Of a stretch of 64,000 bases of DNA, positions 1 through 8,734 are shown one piece after another; positions within the stretch are counted from its first letter, which is position 1; each line of letters starts with the position of its first letter. The position numbers and the translations under genes are program-made. Below the pieces are notes generated by a model that did not search any database, had not been told where the DNA came from, and worked only from the letters and a program-made list of their open reading frames with translations. The DNA is from Flavobacterium jejuense (GTDB lineage Bacteria; Bacteroidota; Bacteroidia; Flavobacteriales; Flavobacteriaceae): positions 310,001-374,000 of the forward strand of contig NZ_VEVQ02000003.1 in the NCBI RefSeq assembly GCF_006491595.2, given 5' to 3'.

Positions 1-1
1 A

Positions 2-541
2 CCTGATGCTGGTCAGTGTGCTGTTCCTATAACCATACAAACTACAGTACTTCAACCAACATTGGTAGACATTTCATATACTACATCAGCCACTTTTTCG
101 GAAAATCAAATCATTACCGTTTTGGCTACAGCCAATGGCAATTACCTGTACCAATTGGATCAAGGTCCCTTTCAAGAAAATAATGTTTTTCAAAACGTAA
201 GTAGTGGTTTGCATACTATAACTGTTATTGATGCTAATGGCTGTTCTGCCTCTTTATCTGAAGAAGTTTTGATTGTGGGTTATCCAAAATTTTTTACCCC
301 AAATGGCGATGGATACAATGATACTTGGAACATATCAGCAGTGAATACATTCTCTGATGCTAAACTATTTATTTTTGATCGTTATGGAAAATTAATCAAA
401 CAGATTGCAACTAATGGCTTAGGATGGGATGGTACTTTTAATGGAGAACAGTTACCCGCAACGGATTATTGGTTTGTTATCGATTTTATTGAAAATGGCA
501 ATCCACAAACTTTTAAAGCACATTTTAGTTTAAAGCGATAA
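2..541 (+). CDS. C-terminal end of a large secreted protein with gliding-motility-associated (T9SS type B) sorting domain; 5' truncated
   Basis: The reading frame is open from the window edge, so only the last ~179 residues are seen. The final ~85 residues carry the signature of the gliding-motility-associated C-terminal domain: FFTPNGDGYNDTW, then a beta-strand with FDRYGKLI, then GWDGTFNGEQLPATDYWF and a closing K-R. In Bacteroidota this domain directs export through the type IX secretion system and attachment to or release from the cell surface. The preceding segment (HTITVIDANGCSASL) looks like an extracellular beta-sandwich repeat of the SprB/adhesin kind. The gene ends just before a strong hairpin. 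The activity of the missing N-terminal part cannot be judged. Confidence 0.9.
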   Translation, partial: PDAGQCAVPITIQTTVLQPTLVDISYTTSATFSENQIITVLATANGNYLYQLDQGPFQENNVFQNVSSGLHTITVIDANGCSASLSEEVLIVGYPKFFTPNGDGYNDTWNISAVNTFSDAKLFIFDRYGKLIKQIATNGLGWDGTFNGEQLPATDYWFVIDFIENGNPQTFKAHFSLKR

Positions 542-550
542 GAAATAAAA

Positions 551-578
551 AAGTCCTAACTTCAATAAGTTAGGACTT
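551..578. terminator. Bidirectional hairpin terminator between convergent genes
   Basis: Perfect 12-bp arms (551-562 and 567-578, AAGTCCTAACTT and its complement) enclose a 4-nt loop CAAT, with A-rich flank on the left and T-rich flank on the right. It lies between the + strand T9SS protein and the - strand phosphodiesterase and can serve both. Confidence 0.9.
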
Positions 579-601
579 TCTCTTTATAATTTAAAGGCGT
601 T

Positions 602-1510
602 TTAGTTAATTGCACTACTTTTCAATTGATGCTCTTTGATATAAATAGCCATTTGTTGCGCCACTTCAACAGGTCTATCACTTGAAATAATCATGACACC
701 TGCTTTTACAATATCTAGATATATTTTATCCCCATTAGCTATAGCACTTTTATCTAAATTACCCATAGTTCCAGAAATACACGTAATTCCTTTTGCTTTC
801 ATATACTCCATGACTTCTGATTTTGGGAATGTAGTTCCTACGAAAGCTACCATGTTTTCCGCTTTTACTCCAAGGTTTTCCATACGTTCCACATCTTCTT
901 TTCCTCTTGCCGAAACCGAAAGCATTATATCTGGAGCTAAAGTAGCTACCTCAGCCGCTTGATTGGCATTATATGTAATAATAATCGAATAGTTTTCTGC
1001 TTTATTACGTCTTACAGCCTCTACAATCATTTTGAAAGGCACGCCTCTTTTTACATCTAAAGTATAGACTACTTTTCCTTTTCCCCATTGCAAAACGGCA
1101 TCTAAGGTTTCAATTTTATACGAAGTACGATTCCCTTCATTGTCTTCTAAAAACAATTCTTGTAATTCTTTGTAAGTATAGTCATTAATATTTCCTGTTC
1201 CTGTTGTAGTTCTATCCAAAGTATTATCGTGCATCATTACTAAAACCGAATCTTTGGTTAAAGCAATATCAGTTTCAATTACTGCAGGATTGTATTTGAT
1301 GGTGTTTTCAAAAGTAGCGGTACAATTTTCAGGAAAACCAGTTGTTGGACCACCACGATGAGCACTTACTACTGGATAAAAGTTACTTGAGGCTCTAAAA
1401 AAAGACTTAAAATCATTGTTGTTTTCAAAATGTAACGTATGTAACTTATCTTGTGCTATTACTGAAAACACACTAAAAAGTGCGACTACAAAAACCAATA
1501 TTCTTTTCAA
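602..1510 (-). CDS. Glycerophosphodiester phosphodiesterase family protein, secreted
   Basis: The 302-residue protein starts with a clear signal peptide (about residues 1-19, ending VIAQ) and is then a TIM-barrel GDPD domain. Family catalytic and metal residues are visible: HRGG (general-acid/base His), ENCTATF (Glu), ETDIALTKD (E-x-D), MMHDNTLDRTT (second His) and TLDVKRG. The family hydrolyses glycerophosphodiesters to glycerol 3-phosphate and an alcohol, normally with Ca or Mg. The signal peptide places it in the periplasm or outside, consistent with scavenging of phospholipid head-group diesters. It is a single-gene unit with its own promoter. Substrate is inferred from the family only. 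Confidence 0.88.
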   Translation of the reverse strand: MKRILVFVVALFSVFSVIAQDKLHTLHFENNNDFKSFFRASSNFYPVVSAHRGGPTTGFPENCTATFENTIKYNPAVIETDIALTKDSVLVMMHDNTLDRTTTGTGNINDYTYKELQELFLEDNEGNRTSYKIETLDAVLQWGKGKVVYTLDVKRGVPFKMIVEAVRRNKAENYSIIITYNANQAAEVATLAPDIMLSVSARGKEDVERMENLGVKAENMVAFVGTTFPKSEVMEYMKAKGITCISGTMGNLDKSAIANGDKIYLDIVKAGVMIISSDRPVEVAQQMAIYIKEHQLKSSAIN

Positions 1511-1535
1511 AATAGTATTTTTAAAATTTGAAGCA

Positions 1536-1565
1536 CAAAAGTAGGTATTCTAAAGATTCTTGCAA
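1536..1565 (-). promoter_or_regulatory. Promoter for the GDPD gene
   Basis: On the - strand TTG (1563-1565), 19-nt spacer and TACTTTTG (1536-1543) match the Bacteroidota -33/-7 consensus TTG / TAnnTTTG, 25 nt before the start codon. Confidence 0.7.
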
Positions 1566-1620
1566 TTGAGCAACTGTTAATAAATCGATAAATTATTTTA
1601 GAAAAAGACCAACCATAAAC

Positions 1621-2085
1621 TTAAAGTTTTGGAGGATACTTTTCTAAGAATTGATTTGGCTTAAGAGTATGAACAAGTAAAAATTCCCCGTCTATTTTTT
1701 TTAAATAAAAATAGTAATAAAAATTATCACAATAACTATTGTTTTTACTACATTCAGTACTTTTAATTAATACTTTCCAAACAGAATTTTTATTTACTAA
1801 TTTTGAAGTAACACTAAATTCTTTTATATTTTCCTCTTTACATATATAGTCATAATAAATTAAAGCTATTTTTTCAGCCATTTCATTAGTAGAAATTGCA
1901 TCATAAGCACTAACTCTGTTAGAGCTAAACTCTTTTTTAAATAAAGATTTCTCAATTATATATGTATAATCACCGTCTTGTGTACTTAATGGATCTTTAT
2001 TTAAGTTAAGCGTTTCGCTTTTATAGTTATTCCTTGAACAGCCACTAATCGTAATAACGATAAAAAATATTAATACTTTTTGCAT
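1621..2085 (-). CDS. Hypothetical lipoprotein, possibly NTF2-like fold
   Basis: The 154-residue product begins with a lipoprotein signal (hydrophobic residues 4-13, lipobox ISGC, Cys about residue 16). The mature part has the order of short helices followed by strands seen in small NTF2-like proteins: an N-terminal helix with NEMAEKIALIYYDYIC, then FSVTSKLVNKNSVWKVLIKS, then a C-terminal strand pair with YYFYLKKIDGEFLLVHTLKP. This resembles YbbC/YhhH-type NTF2-fold proteins, but the similarity is judged by eye only. No partner gene or toxin is adjacent, so no immunity role is claimed. Codon use is strongly AT-biased, as in the neighbours. Confidence 0.6.
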   Translation of the reverse strand: MQKVLIFFIVITISGCSRNNYKSETLNLNKDPLSTQDGDYTYIIEKSLFKKEFSSNRVSAYDAISTNEMAEKIALIYYDYICKEENIKEFSVTSKLVNKNSVWKVLIKSTECSKNNSYCDNFYYYFYLKKIDGEFLLVHTLKPNQFLEKYPPKL

Positions 2086-2157
2086 ACTTTTTTTAAAATT
2101 ATTTACTTTTTTTGATTTCTACTGAAATTGTGTTTGATAAACAAAAAGCACTATTCT

Positions 2158-2247
2158 AGCCCTGATAGTAGTGGCATCCTTTTCTTTTTTTCTTTAAAAA
2201 AAGAAAAGATAGAACGGATAGCAGGACTACTTTTCTTTCGAAGGGCT
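2158..2247 (+). ncRNA. Flavo-1-like structured element, copy A
   Basis: Intergenic element with outer arms AGCCCT (2158-2163) and AGGGCT (2242-2247), an internal CCTG/CAGG helix (2161-2164 with 2222-2225), conserved GATAGTAGTGGCATCC and GATAGAACGGATAGC segments, and a variable T-rich/A-rich hairpin between them. It matches my memory of the Flavo-1 RNA motif of Flavobacteria, whose function is unknown. It lies downstream of the VIT-domain gene, on the opposite strand to both neighbours. Confidence 0.6.
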
Positions 2248-2269
2248 ATTTTTCTGCTCCTAAAAAATA

Positions 2270-5200
2270 TTACTCTATTTCAATTTCTGCTAGATTCTGA
2301 TTTTCTTTTACTTTTCCTAATTGGATGGTTTGTAACGTACGTTCTATTTTACCATTTTTTCTTTTGATATAAATTTCCACCATAACAGTTGCTGGACCGC
2401 TTTCGGTTAGTTTAGTTTCTCCGTAATAATTTGTTTTTATCTTATATTTTCCTTTAATAGCATTACGTAATAAGTACTGTTCTGGTCCGTAGCCTTGGGT
2501 GAAATCTTTAGAAAATCGGGCACCTATATCTGTACTGGTGTGGGAATAATAACATTCTTCCCCTGTTGGTTCTATGATATGCAAATCGATATCGGTGTCC
2601 ATTTGGTTCCAATTCAAAATGATACGCACATCCACTGGAATGTGTTCTAAATATTTTTTTTCTAACTTACCAGTATTGATATTTTTATGAGAGGCAACTA
2701 TTCGGTTGATGTCCATTAGAATAATATCTTCAATTCCTTGATAAACACCACTCATTTCTCCGTAATAATTGGTTTCCAAAGCGGTTAGTAAAGCATCAAA
2801 AGCTTCTTGATACAATTTGTTATCTTCTAATGTTAGTGCCAAATCTCTATGCGATTGGGGTTCGTGTGTTCTCCAAGTCACAATTTTTTTCGCAACATGC
2901 AAAGCCATTTCATTCGCTTCCCACTGACGCAATAAATACAATAAGGATTTGTATAATTGGTGATTTTCTAAATCCAATTCGGCAATGTTGCTCAATATTA
3001 ATAACGCATTTGCTCTATCCCCTTTTTCGTAGAAATGATTGGCTACATCAAAATAAAAACTTGGATTATTTTTGTTGACTTCTCGCAATTGCAAATACAA
3101 AGGATATTTTTCTTCCTTAGTTACTTTTGCTAAGGCTTTTAGATAAACTCTATCTGGATTCCAACTGCTTTTTTTCACACTATTCCTATTCTGTAAAGTG
3201 TTTGCATTAGTATTAAAAATAGAATCAGTTGTAATTGCAACTCCAGCAACTTGTCCAGCTAAAGCTTGCTCATAATTTAATCCTACTCTTAATTTGGAAT
3301 CATTTTCTTCTCCATCATAATATTCATAAGCTCTATCTACATTTTCATCATTTGCTACGTCAATTTCTTGAGGGACTGGAGGTGCACTAACTGTTCTTTG
3401 CGCTCTTCTTCTTTCTCTTCTATTTCCTCTGTCTTCAGAAGCGTATGCAGCAACTACAACTTCTTGTAAATCCGAACCGTCGTTTTCAAGAGTAATCGTG
3501 TAATTGGATGGAGATTCTATTCTAATTTCTTGCGCTCTTAAACCAACAAAACTGACAACCAACACATCACCAGTCTTAGCACTTAAACTCCCATTACCAT
3601 CAAAATTGGTACTAGTACCAATAGTAGTATTTTTAACTTGAACAGTAGCTCCTGCTAATGGACCTAATGCATCACTAACTGTAACTGTAATGTTTCTAGA
3701 TAATCCAGTAGGATTGGGTTGTAAATTGGTATTTGCTGTAGTATTACTTCCTTTATTCTTTCTGAATTTTCCAAATTTCGGCTTTACATATTTAATATCT
3801 TTCTTCCACCAAGAGGACAAGCCCTTAAAATAACTATCAATATTGTTCCAATTACTCTTTTTTGTAGCTTCTCTTTCCGCTAATTGGTTCTTTTTTATTT
3901 TGTCGAACTCTTCTCTTAATTCTGCTGGTGGAATAATATCATATAAAATATAATCGTTAATATCTTCCAATACAATTAAAGACGTATTTGGCGTAATGAT
4001 ACCATATTTTTTACCCATGGTTTCAATTGCTTCCGCATTTTTCTCATACTGAATCTCCAAATTGGCTATCTTTTTCTGTGCCCAAAGTTTTTCCACACTA
4101 ATTTCTGCTATAGCTTGGTTCTTTACGTCTAATTGGATTTTCTTTTCCGAAAGCGTATTGGCATCATAACCAAATAATAATGTAATTTCATTAGTTGGCA
4201 ATAGCGAAATACCCGAAACACTAAAATTATCAGTCACCGAAGTGCCAATCATTGGATAAGTTTCTACTAATGTAGGATTATTTTTGACACCAAAAAACAA
4301 TAAATTCTTATATAATAAACGGTCTAAAGCTTCTTCTGTTTTTACTTGATTTAAATTTACAAATGTGCCACCCGTTTGCATCGCATTGTAATTCAGAAAA
4401 GCATAATCAGCTGTAACGGAAGAAGTAATCGTGTACACCGCTTGTTTGGTTTCAGGCAAAGTAGCGTCACTCAAAGTGGATAAACCATCTGTAAAAAATA
4501 GTATTTCGTCTTTTTTAGGAAAAATAATTTCCGAAAAACGAGTACCTCCATCATAGGTTACTTTTTCTAAAACACTTCGTAAAGCTGACCAATCTCCATT
4601 GGTAATGATAAAGTCGGATTTTTTATCAAAAGTAAAACCTACAAAATACAAACTAACCTCAACTTTACCTAACTTTTTAAAGTATGCCTCTAATAGATCC
4701 AATTCTTTTTTTGTATCTCTCTTAGCACTACTCAAAGATACATCCCAAAGTAAACCGATTGATTTTGGTAACGCTTTGGCTTTCTTTTCGGTTTCCAAAT
4801 GCATATTAGCATAGAAATAATACTGATTGTCATTGGCTTGCGCAATTACCGTTGGAATAGCGGAAGTAATGGGTATTTTTACCAATAATTTATCATTAGG
4901 TAAATAATTTTTTTGTTGGATTTTGGCTTGGTAAATGGTGTTGAATTTCTCTATTGTAATTTCTTTACCATCATTGGTAATAATTGGTTTTTCATTTGAC
5001 CCAACTACTGTAACTTCTAATTCGAAATCATCTATTTTCTTCGTATAAGCACTTACCATTTGATAGCCTAAAAAAGAAGTATCATAAGTAGTCAATTCTT
5101 GTTCGTACCCAATAATTACAACGCGTTCTTTATTGGGTAAAATAGGATAAATACGGGTTTTAAAGCTGTTCCCTTCTACTCTTTCTAAAAGTCCTGGATC

Positions 5201-5536
5201 TACTCTCCTATGCTCTATGGCTTCAAAAACTTGCTTTCCTTTGTTTTTATTCACTGGAACCGCTTCTCTCATTTTTCCATTAATATCAATGGCATAACGA
5301 GACACCGAAACGCCTTCTGGCAACGGAAACAATAATTCGGCTTCCATGTCACGAGAAGAAGCATTGAAAAAATGCATTTCGGTTGTAGTATAAGCTATAT
5401 TTCCTACTACTTTCACATTTACTTTAAGCTGGCTCAATCGCACCAAGGAAGAGTCTTTGTCTTTAACAGTAAGTTGCGGATTTTGTCCCAAAACAAATTG
5501 GCTTACAAACAGGAGAAACAGTATTACTTTTTTCAT
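2270..5536 (-). CDS. Large VIT / vWA-like secreted protein with CarboxypepD-reg (SusC-like) module, TPR region and DUF2135-like C-terminus
   Basis: The 1088-residue protein has a signal peptide (1-17, ending VLGQ). A VIT domain covers about 20-150 (ASSRDMEAELLFPLPEGVSV, GLLERVEGNSFKTRI). A vWA-like Rossmann region (about 250-430) keeps a MIDAS-type D-x-S-x-S (WDVSLSS) and FFTDG. Around 610-700 there is a carboxypeptidase-D regulatory-like beta-sandwich (LAGATVQVKNTTIGT, TNFDGNGSL) ending in LQEVVVAAYA, as at the start of SusC-type receptors, followed by ALAGQVAGVAI. A helical TPR-like part (about 820-960) precedes a DUF2135-like C-terminus (WNQMDTDIDLHIIEPTGE). VIT/vWA proteins of this layout are common in Bacteroidota and of unknown function; a periplasmic or surface scaffolding role is inferred. 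No T9SS tail is seen. Confidence 0.82.
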   Translation of the reverse strand: MKKVILFLLFVSQFVLGQNPQLTVKDKDSSLVRLSQLKVNVKVVGNIAYTTTEMHFFNASSRDMEAELLFPLPEGVSVSRYAIDINGKMREAVPVNKNKGKQVFEAIEHRRVDPGLLERVEGNSFKTRIYPILPNKERVVIIGYEQELTTYDTSFLGYQMVSAYTKKIDDFELEVTVVGSNEKPIITNDGKEITIEKFNTIYQAKIQQKNYLPNDKLLVKIPITSAIPTVIAQANDNQYYFYANMHLETEKKAKALPKSIGLLWDVSLSSAKRDTKKELDLLEAYFKKLGKVEVSLYFVGFTFDKKSDFIITNGDWSALRSVLEKVTYDGGTRFSEIIFPKKDEILFFTDGLSTLSDATLPETKQAVYTITSSVTADYAFLNYNAMQTGGTFVNLNQVKTEEALDRLLYKNLLFFGVKNNPTLVETYPMIGTSVTDNFSVSGISLLPTNEITLLFGYDANTLSEKKIQLDVKNQAIAEISVEKLWAQKKIANLEIQYEKNAEAIETMGKKYGIITPNTSLIVLEDINDYILYDIIPPAELREEFDKIKKNQLAEREATKKSNWNNIDSYFKGLSSWWKKDIKYVKPKFGKFRKNKGSNTTANTNLQPNPTGLSRNITVTVSDALGPLAGATVQVKNTTIGTSTNFDGNGSLSAKTGDVLVVSFVGLRAQEIRIESPSNYTITLENDGSDLQEVVVAAYASEDRGNRRERRRAQRTVSAPPVPQEIDVANDENVDRAYEYYDGEENDSKLRVGLNYEQALAGQVAGVAITTDSIFNTNANTLQNRNSVKKSSWNPDRVYLKALAKVTKEEKYPLYLQLREVNKNNPSFYFDVANHFYEKGDRANALLILSNIAELDLENHQLYKSLLYLLRQWEANEMALHVAKKIVTWRTHEPQSHRDLALTLEDNKLYQEAFDALLTALETNYYGEMSGVYQGIEDIILMDINRIVASHKNINTGKLEKKYLEHIPVDVRIILNWNQMDTDIDLHIIEPTGEECYYSHTSTDIGARFSKDFTQGYGPEQYLLRNAIKGKYKIKTNYYGETKLTESGPATVMVEIYIKRKNGKIERTLQTIQLGKVKENQNLAEIEIE

Positions 5537-5627
5537 GTTACTATCTTTTTAAACAGAGGTTATAAAGATATAGAGTATATTTTAAATGAAAAGGTTGGGA
5601 TGAAGGTAAAATTTATCAAAAAAAAAT

Positions 5628-5635
5628 TACTTTTG
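5628..5635 (+). promoter_or_regulatory. -7 box before the methionine aminotransferase gene
   Basis: TACTTTTG fits TAnnTTTG and lies 17 nt before the ATG at 5653. A convincing TTG -33 element at the normal distance is not present, so the promoter may be weak. Confidence 0.45.
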
Positions 5636-5652
5636 TTTTTATACTACATTTT

Positions 5653-6780
5653 ATGTCAAAACTACCCAACATTCCCACAAGTATTTTCTCTGTAATGTCT
5701 CAATTAGCGAATGCACATGGGGCTATTAATTTATCGCAAGGGTTTCCTAATTTTCCTGTAGACGAACGCTTATTACAAATTTCGGAACGTTTGCTTCGCG
5801 AAAATGTACACCAATATACACCTATGGTTGGTTTACCTTCGTTGTTGGATAAAATTGCAGTCTTGACAGCAAAAAACTACAAACGAAAAGTGAACACGGC
5901 TAGCGAACTTTTAATTACTGCGGGTGCCACACAAGGTATCTTTACTGCCATTAATGCCTTAGTCAATCATGGAGATGAAGTAATTATTTTGGACCCAAGT
6001 TATGATAGTTACGAACCTTCGGTTTTAGTAGCGGGTGGAAAACCCGTTCGAATTTCGTTAAATGAAGATTATTCTCCCAATTTTAATACAATTGAAGCAG
6101 GAATTACTGCTAAAACAAAACTAATCATTGTAAATAATCCGCATAATCCAACGGGTAGAATTTGGACGGAAAGCGAATTTGAAGCTTTGGAAACTGTATT
6201 AGATAAACATCCACAAATTTTACTCTTGAGTGATGAAGTCTATGAATACATTTCATTTACTCATCCACATATCTCAGTAAATATTCGTCCTAAATTAATA
6301 GAGAAGACCATTATTGCTTCTTCTTTTGGAAAGTCTTTGCACGTTACAGGTTGGAAAGTAGGTTATTTAATTGCTCCTGAAAAAATCATGAATGAGATTA
6401 AAAAAGTACACCAATTTTTAGTATTTAGTGTCAATAGTCTTTCGCAACACGTCATTTCGGAATACTTAGATGTCGTTGATTTTAAAGAAATTGCCAACAT
6501 GTATGTGCGCAAACGTAATTTATTTCAAGAGTTACTAAAAGACAGTCGCTTTGAATTATTACCTTGTGAGGGAACGTATTTTCAAGTAGTAAATTACAAA
6601 CAAATTAGTACGAAAAACGATATGGATTTTGCGAAAGAATTAATCACAACGCATGGTGTGGCTTCGATTCCTATTTCGGTGTTTTATAAAGATGCAACCG
6701 ACAAACAAATGCTTCGTTTTTGTTTCGCTAAAACAGATGAAACATTGATAGCAGCAGCTGAGAAGTTGAGCAGAATTTAG
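5653..6780 (+). CDS. Methionine aminotransferase-like, PLP-dependent class I/II aminotransferase
   Basis: The 375-residue protein is a full-length fold-type I aminotransferase. It shows the N-terminal NLSQGFPNFPVD and HQYTPMVGLP segments, the NNPHNPTGRIW motif, a D-E-V-Y cofactor motif (LSDEVYEY) and the Schiff-base lysine K227 in SSFGKSLHVTGWKVGY. The closest remembered family is YbdL/KAT-III-like methionine aminotransferase, which transaminates methionine, glutamine and aromatic amino acids. In the cytoplasm it could close the methionine salvage route or serve general transamination. It stands alone, between divergent and convergent neighbours. Substrate is inferred from family resemblance. 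Confidence 0.85.
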   Translation: MSKLPNIPTSIFSVMSQLANAHGAINLSQGFPNFPVDERLLQISERLLRENVHQYTPMVGLPSLLDKIAVLTAKNYKRKVNTASELLITAGATQGIFTAINALVNHGDEVIILDPSYDSYEPSVLVAGGKPVRISLNEDYSPNFNTIEAGITAKTKLIIVNNPHNPTGRIWTESEFEALETVLDKHPQILLLSDEVYEYISFTHPHISVNIRPKLIEKTIIASSFGKSLHVTGWKVGYLIAPEKIMNEIKKVHQFLVFSVNSLSQHVISEYLDVVDFKEIANMYVRKRNLFQELLKDSRFELLPCEGTYFQVVNYKQISTKNDMDFAKELITTHGVASIPISVFYKDATDKQMLRFCFAKTDETLIAAAEKLSRI

Positions 6781-6830
6781 TTTTCTGTTGTCGATTGTAG
6801 GTTTTAAGCTCTAACAAATTAAGAACAAAC

Positions 6831-6882
6831 ACAGATTGCACTAATTTTTACAAATTTATTTGTGTTAATTAGTGCAATCTGT
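6831..6882. terminator. Perfect 16-bp inverted repeat between convergent genes
   Basis: Arms at 6831-6846 (ACAGATTGCACTAATT) and 6867-6882 are exactly complementary around a 20-nt AT-rich loop. It sits between the aminotransferase (+) and the amidohydrolase (-), so a bidirectional terminator is the simplest reading, although T-tracts are weak. It may belong to a dispersed palindrome family. Confidence 0.65.
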
Positions 6883-6892
6883 ATCTGAATCA

Positions 6893-8521
6893 TTACTTAA
6901 CTTGCTTTCCTTTTATATAAACCTTTGTTGGTAATATATAAGGTACTTTATCAATAGGCATGGTCATAATGTCTTCAGAGAAAATGGTAAAATCGGCCCA
7001 TTTTCCTTTTTCTAGACTGCCTTTTTCTTTTTCTTCAAAATTAGAGTAAGCTGCCCAAATGGTCATTCCTTTTAAGGTTTCTTCTCTTGTTAAAGCATTT
7101 TCCATTTGGAATCCGTTTTCTGGGTAGTTTTTTAAATCTTTTCTTGCTACTGCTGCATAAAACGTTAGCATTGGGTTAACCTCTTCGATAGGGAAATCGG
7201 TACCAAGTGCTATTAAACCTGCTTTGTCTAATATTTTTTTATAGGCATACGAATTTTTAATTCGGTCTGAACCTACTCTGTCTTCTGCCCAATACATATC
7301 AGAGGTAGCGTGTGTAGGCTGTACTGATGGAATAATTCCTAAAGCAAAATAATCGAAATCTTGTTCTTGCATAATTTGTGCATGTTCTATTTTCCATCTT
7401 CTATTGGGTTTGTCTTTTAAAATTTCTTTGTAAATTTTTAATAAAACCGTATTCGTAGAATCACCTATCGCATGAGCGTTCATTTGGAAATCAGAGCTGG
7501 CAATTTGTTGGGCAATTCTTCTAGTCTCTTCAATAGGATTTAACAAAGCTCCAAATTGTTTGGGTTTGTCACTATAAGGCAAATGCAAACAAGCTCCTCT
7601 AGAACCCAAAGCTCCATCTCCCATAAATTTAAACGAACGAACATTTAATTTATCGGTTTTATAAATTCCTTTTTTGGTGTAATAGTCTAAATTTTCTTTT
7701 GTAGCAAGTGCCATCGCATAGATATTCAAATCTAGTTGATTGGCTTTTTGTAAACTATCGATTAATTCGATAATATCTCTTTCCAAACCTGCTTCATTCA
7801 AACTAGTTATTCCATAATTAAAGACTGTTTCTTGAGCATCTTTCAAAGCTTGAATTTTAGTTTTTAAATTAGGTTCTGGAGTAATCGCTTTCATCAATTC
7901 CATAGCATTATCAACTAAAATTCCTGTTGTTTTACCCGCAATCACTTCGATTTGACCTCCTTCAATTTTAGTAATTGGTGTAATTCCTGCTAATTCCAAT
8001 GCTTTGCCATTTACTAACATGGCATGACCATCGATTCTAGTTAGTACTATCGGAGTTTCTGGAAATAAGGAATCTAATTTTTCTCTAGAAGGAAATTCTT
8101 TGTTTTCCCAATCGTTTTGATCCCAACCTCTTCCTTCTATAAAATCGACTTTCTTTTCATTTTGAAAGGCTACAACTCTTGCTACTACTTCGTCATAACT
8201 TTTTGTATCTCTCAAATTAACTGTTTGCATAGTAATCCCTAAACGATACAAATGAGCGTGAGCATCATAAAAACCTGGATATACAAATTGGTTTTTAGCA
8301 TTTATGGTTTCTTTTGGTTCATACTTATCGTTAATTTCATTGGTTTTTCCTGTGGCAATAATTTTACCTTCTTTAATTGCTAATGCTTCAACAATCTCAA
8401 AACTATTGTTTACAGTGTAAATTTTAGCATTAGTAAGAATTAAATCGACCAATTCTTTCTTGGGTGAACACGAGAATGTAGTAATTAGTAGTAAAAAGGC
8501 AATTGTTTTTACGGTTTTCAT
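6893..8521 (-). CDS. Amidohydrolase (YtcJ-like) lipoprotein
   Basis: The 542-residue protein has a lipoprotein signal (LLLITTFSC, Cys about 18) and then an amidohydrolase family 3 fold. An N-terminal beta-sandwich (LVDLILTNAKIYTVN) precedes the metal motif FYDAHAHLYRLG (H-x-H), a large central insert, MNAHAIGDSTN (His), KIEHAQI (His) and ALGTDFPIEE (Asp), and the C-terminal strand returns to the sandwich (GKWADFTIFSEDI). Family members hydrolyse amides or formyl groups with a metal-bound water; the true substrate is unknown. Anchoring by a lipid to a periplasmic or outer membrane face is inferred from the lipobox. Start choice is fixed by the signal sequence. Confidence 0.85.
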   Translation of the reverse strand: MKTVKTIAFLLLITTFSCSPKKELVDLILTNAKIYTVNNSFEIVEALAIKEGKIIATGKTNEINDKYEPKETINAKNQFVYPGFYDAHAHLYRLGITMQTVNLRDTKSYDEVVARVVAFQNEKKVDFIEGRGWDQNDWENKEFPSREKLDSLFPETPIVLTRIDGHAMLVNGKALELAGITPITKIEGGQIEVIAGKTTGILVDNAMELMKAITPEPNLKTKIQALKDAQETVFNYGITSLNEAGLERDIIELIDSLQKANQLDLNIYAMALATKENLDYYTKKGIYKTDKLNVRSFKFMGDGALGSRGACLHLPYSDKPKQFGALLNPIEETRRIAQQIASSDFQMNAHAIGDSTNTVLLKIYKEILKDKPNRRWKIEHAQIMQEQDFDYFALGIIPSVQPTHATSDMYWAEDRVGSDRIKNSYAYKKILDKAGLIALGTDFPIEEVNPMLTFYAAVARKDLKNYPENGFQMENALTREETLKGMTIWAAYSNFEEKEKGSLEKGKWADFTIFSEDIMTMPIDKVPYILPTKVYIKGKQVK

Positions 8522-8616
8522 GTTATAGTTGTTTAAAAAACAAATTTATAAGAATATCTTGATTTTTGCTAGCTTGAGAACTTATTTACCCTACCTTTAC
8601 TAAAAACATAGAAATT

Positions 8617-8730
8617 ATGGCAAAGAGTCAGGATGCTAAGAAAACAGCAAAAAAAGAGCCTACTAAGACAGCTAAAGAGAAAAAAGCTGAGAAAAGAGAT
8701 AAGAAAAACAGTCCTAAAAGAGACATTTAA
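8617..8730 (+). CDS. Small lysine-rich basic protein (37 aa)
   Basis: An ATG at 8617 opens a 37-codon frame ending in TAA at 8728-8730, directly followed by a strong terminator. The product begins MAKSQDAKKTAKK and ends KNSPKRDI, with about 15 Lys and 3 Arg and no hydrophobic segment, so it should be an extended, nucleic-acid- or ribosome-associated cytosolic peptide. I recall similar tiny K-rich proteins in Flavobacterium genomes but no assigned function. A longer frame that starts inside it in another register has an implausible composition. Its own terminator and the AT-rich leader support a real short transcript. Confidence 0.65.
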   Translation: MAKSQDAKKTAKKEPTKTAKEKKAEKRDKKNSPKRDI

Positions 8731-8734
8731 TCAC

